DNA of 64,000 nt from Aphelocoma coerulescens (Eukaryota; Chordata; Aves; Passeriformes; Corvidae), in NCBI RefSeq assembly GCF_041296385.1, contig NC_091013.1:12928001-12992000 (forward strand). The letters are read 5' to 3'. The translations under genes were made by a program, and so were the position numbers. This document shows, one piece after another, positions 61,214 to 64,000 of the stretch (position 1 is its first letter; each line of letters opens with the position of its first letter). The notes below the pieces were generated by a model that did not search any database, was not told the DNA's origin, and saw only the letters and a program-made list of their open reading frames with translations.

Positions 61214-61324
61214 TTTCTTTATATTCCTTTAAGTTTTGTGCCTGCTTTGCTTTCTCCTAATTCTTATCTCACAGAAGGAAAATGAGTAAGTAATGGATAT
61301 TTTGAACCAAACCCCTACACAGGT

Positions 61325-64000
61325 ACTTGTAGGCATTAGACATCTGATCTCTTTTAGAATTTTTCTCCATGTGTCTGTAACAGGAGCCTGATCCAGAGCA
61401 GCAAGTCTATAAACAGATGTCTACAGTACCTACATCTAGAATTAGTCTAAATGGACTTTGCCATATACCAGTGAAAGGACATAAAATGCCATATAATGTA
61501 TTGTCCCTTGTATACAGAGTTTAAATCAAATTTAATGTGAAAATTGGGTAAGCATCCTCATTCTTTTTAATGAGATCATTAAAAAGAGATGAATCACAAG
61601 TGTGCTTCCCTTAATGTATGTCAATGTGATTGCAAAACAAAGAGGTTTGCTTTTTGTTAGACAGTTGTAATAAATAGATGCCACCTGGATGGAAGAGTTC
61701 TATTTCCGCAGCAGCACCCAAGCTATAAAATATAAATTACAGTTGGGATTTGCATAGTTCATCTCAATGGGCAAAGTAAACCTGACTTGTTCTGAATTCA
61801 GGGCATTTAACCCTGAATAACAAAGAACTTCTAGGCAGAATAAATGCAGTAAAGCAAATGTATCTGTCATTTATTACCTCTTACGCATTTTCCCTACAAA
61901 TGTTCTCTAGTCCAACAAGTGGCCTTTCCTGCACATGCAGGTCATGTGTACCACATACATGCATTTGATGGGTCAGACTTCCTACATTTAGATTCAGGTT
62001 GTATGCCCACAGGCTGGTCAGAGCAGATTCAAAATCCAAGTAAGCTGTCAAAACCATGCTTTTACACCCAAGGCTAAATTCCTATGCCATTAAGGAGGAA
62101 CACATAAGTAATAAATTAATCTGAACAAAAAAATACTGAAATCTTTAAAAAATATTGTAAAAATGACAGGGTAATTCACATTTGAATCAAACACATATGT
62201 TTACATTAATAAGAGATACAAACTACTCCAAAGTGATGATCATTGTTTGTATATCACAATTTTTTCTGATATAGGCAGGCTTTTTTCCCCACCTTCCAAA
62301 AATTCAACAGAATTTACAATCACCTAAAATACAAAATGCAAGCAAATACACATTAATGTAAAAGTATCAAGAGGAGAGAATGAAAAGAGATTTTCTGTTG
62401 AGTATTTTTTCAGTTAATTTTTTGTTGACACATTTTTTGATGGCACTTCTTTAATCTGTTTTGTTCACAGAAAGTTTGTGTGGTTAAATAATTGCACTCA
62501 TGCATATCTGAAGGACAGACTGAAAGATAGTTGTGATTGGAAGAATTTTGGATTTTCAAAGAAGCGGGAAACTTGTGCTAAATAACATTTCTGAGTCATG
62601 TTGAGATAGGAATCTACAATCATTGTTATCTTTTGTTACTGCCCATAGTATGAACTTTCAGTTCCTACCAGAAACATCTCACTGTAGAAAAGAGTACTGT
62701 CGTAGTCTCTGGCTTTATACTTTTTTTTTTCTATCTATCTTACAAGTTTTATCTCCTTGTTCATCCTACAGGTGTGAATACCATTCAAATGAAATTGGCA
62801 GTAAAAGGGAAATCTGTCACTACCCTGACACTTCTTCTATGCAGGCAGAATTTCACTTGAAAGTTGTTTCTTCTCAGCTTCAGGTGTCCAATTTCACATA
62901 ATAAAGTAGTCAGTGTTTTTAGCAGAGCAAAGCAAATTGTTGATCCACCTCTGCTGGACACTACCCCTATCTTTTGTGTGAATCTAGTTAGCAATCAGAA
63001 ATCTTGGGCTGCTTTCTCTCTGCAGCATGAATATCCTGAGGTGAGGATAGAAGCTGGTGTAGCATTGTATTTTATAGTGTGCTTGGTTTGTCCAGTGTCA
63101 CACTTGGACCCAGAGGCATGTTCCTGCTGGAGTATCTGTATTTTATTTGTTAACTGTGTCACAGGTTTCCTTCCAAGGAAGATAATTTTTGAACCTGAGA
63201 AGGCTCCATCTTATCCCAGACCCTACCTGGTTTTAGAGCCAAAGCATCACACCAGAGTGCCAAAATGTCCCAATCTGAGCTCCTGCTAAGTGATCTCACA
63301 TCCTCCCAGATCCATGACTCAGAATATTTTTGCTCTGGTGATGAGACTTGAGCAAGATGAGAAGACCTGTCTGAGAGCCAGACTGCCAGGAAATCAAGCC
63401 AGCAGCAAGCCTGTTCCTGGATAAATACAGATTTTCCAGCATGTTTTCCACAATGCAGAGAAACACGCACATTTCTCTCAAAGCAGAGGCTGTGTAGATG
63501 TCTCTGTGGTGAAGTAAAACTTCTGCTTCTCAGCAAGGTGGAAAGCTGCACTGATCTGGCAATGCAGACAATGGGGCCTAGGGTAGCAGCTCTGCACTGT
63601 GCTGGGAGCACACACCAGTTACTGAGAGCCAACCTGGGCATCTGTAACACGGCACTGCAGTATGAGATGTGAATGATAGAGTCTATCTGGGCTCACTAGG
63701 GATCCCTGTTCACTGCTCTGCTTTTCACTTACCACAAAACAAACTGCCATAAATTCTCACTCCTCTCCACAGCCCCATGCCGCAGATTACGAGATCCTTT
63801 TTATTTTGTATCATATTTCAAACTCCGGAGGAGTATTTACTTTTGTAAAAAAATTTAGGACTAGTATTTTTTCTGTTTTGTTCCCAGTTGCTTTTCAGCT
63901 TATATATTATTCATTTATTTTTAAAAATGGTACACTCCAATGAATTAAAATAATGCAGTTTTCATGAAGTATTATGGACGCTTAAGCCTTGCTAACCGAT
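61325..64000. other. Unassigned sequence to window end
   Basis: No gene or named repeat is recognised. It contains a near-perfect palindrome at 61562-61587. Overlapping sense (62864-63289, 141 codons) and antisense (63159-63650, 163 codons) frames lie in GC-richer DNA with no recognised domain. Confidence 0.5.
61562..61587. repeat. Near-perfect palindrome, 12-bp arms
   Basis: TCTTTTTAATGA (61562-61573) and its exact reverse complement TCATTAAAAAGA (61576-61587) are separated by two bases. It could extrude as a cruciform or fold as a hairpin in RNA. It is not linked to any gene end. Confidence 0.88.

Larger units (their letters stand above)
59510..61319 (+). mobile_element. 1.81-kb LTR-type element, complete ends, no coding genes
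   Basis: The unit starts TGTCTTGGGGTGACTTTATG (59510) and ends ...ACCAAACCCCTACA (61319). Exact CAGGT copies flank it (59505-59509, 61320-61324), a 5-bp target duplication. At 60143-60160, TGGCATCCAATGTGGGGC matches the primer-binding site for lysine tRNA at 15 of 18 positions, the differences all being transitions. The 5' part (59510-60133) would then be a 5' LTR. However, no second copy of it occurs before 61319, and no gag, pol or env is recognisable in 60161-61200. AATAAA lies at 61208-61213. Alternatives are one very long solo LTR with a chance site, or a non-autonomous or recombined element that lost one LTR. Class ERVL-like or ERVK-like is open; the 5-bp duplication favours the former. 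Short frames inside (such as 59978-60433 minus) are not genes. Confidence 0.8.

Noticed and set aside
1..64000. CRISPR arrays, operons, prokaryotic promoters or a phage-like system
   Set aside because: Repeat content is that of a bird genome, and no spaced direct-repeat array or dense gene row exists.

Overview
The window looks like a piece of avian nuclear genome, most likely from a songbird or close relative. This rests on several copies of CR1, the main bird LINE, recognisable from ORF2 and 3' UTR wording and from terminal ATTCTRTG-type octamers. It also rests on several LTR families typical of bird endogenous retroviruses. The DNA is AT-rich, stop codons are dense in all frames, and I recognise no host protein-coding exon, tRNA, rRNA or CRISPR. 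It reads as an intergenic or deep intronic stretch. The short open frames scattered through it behave like chance frames or are shadows of repeats.

Layout, left to right. 1.2-3.1 kb is an old plus-strand CR1 with broken reverse-transcriptase remnants. A ~50-bp CR1 crumb lies at 9.88 kb, and an internally deleted CR1 at 10.58-11.37 kb. 15.98-16.40 kb holds a minus-strand CR1 tail. At 20.47-21.48 kb a GATA-type microsatellite adjoins a minus-strand LTR that carries a CR1 insertion. Another eroded CR1 spans 22.13-23.68 kb. Minus-strand LTRs follow at 25.6-26.0 and 26.9-27.4 kb. A CR1 at 32.64-33.20 kb is a sister of the 10.6-kb copy. An LTR stub is at 38.4 kb. 45.7-47.9 kb is an LTR cluster with a nested insertion. 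A solo LTR is at 56.5-57.0 kb, and 58.5-61.3 kb holds a plus-strand LTR and then a 1.81-kb TG...CA element with an exact 5-bp target duplication.

How the parts relate. There is no gene network here. The history is one of retrotransposon arrival and decay. Several insertions can be ordered or delimited from sequence alone. The LTR at 46023-46588 sits inside an older LTR element and is flanked by GGAGTC on both sides. The LTR at 47472-47896 has 9-bp inverted ends and a GTAG duplication. The CR1 at 20783-20990 sits inside an LTR. No intact gag, pol or env reading frame is visible, so most LTR units look solitary.

I did not find a convincing undescribed functional system. The most unusual object is the 59510-61319 element: exact target duplication, a lysine-tRNA-like primer-binding-site match inside it, a CpG-rich core, and no detectable terminal direct repeats. 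Family assignments come from remembered repeat wording, not from a database search.
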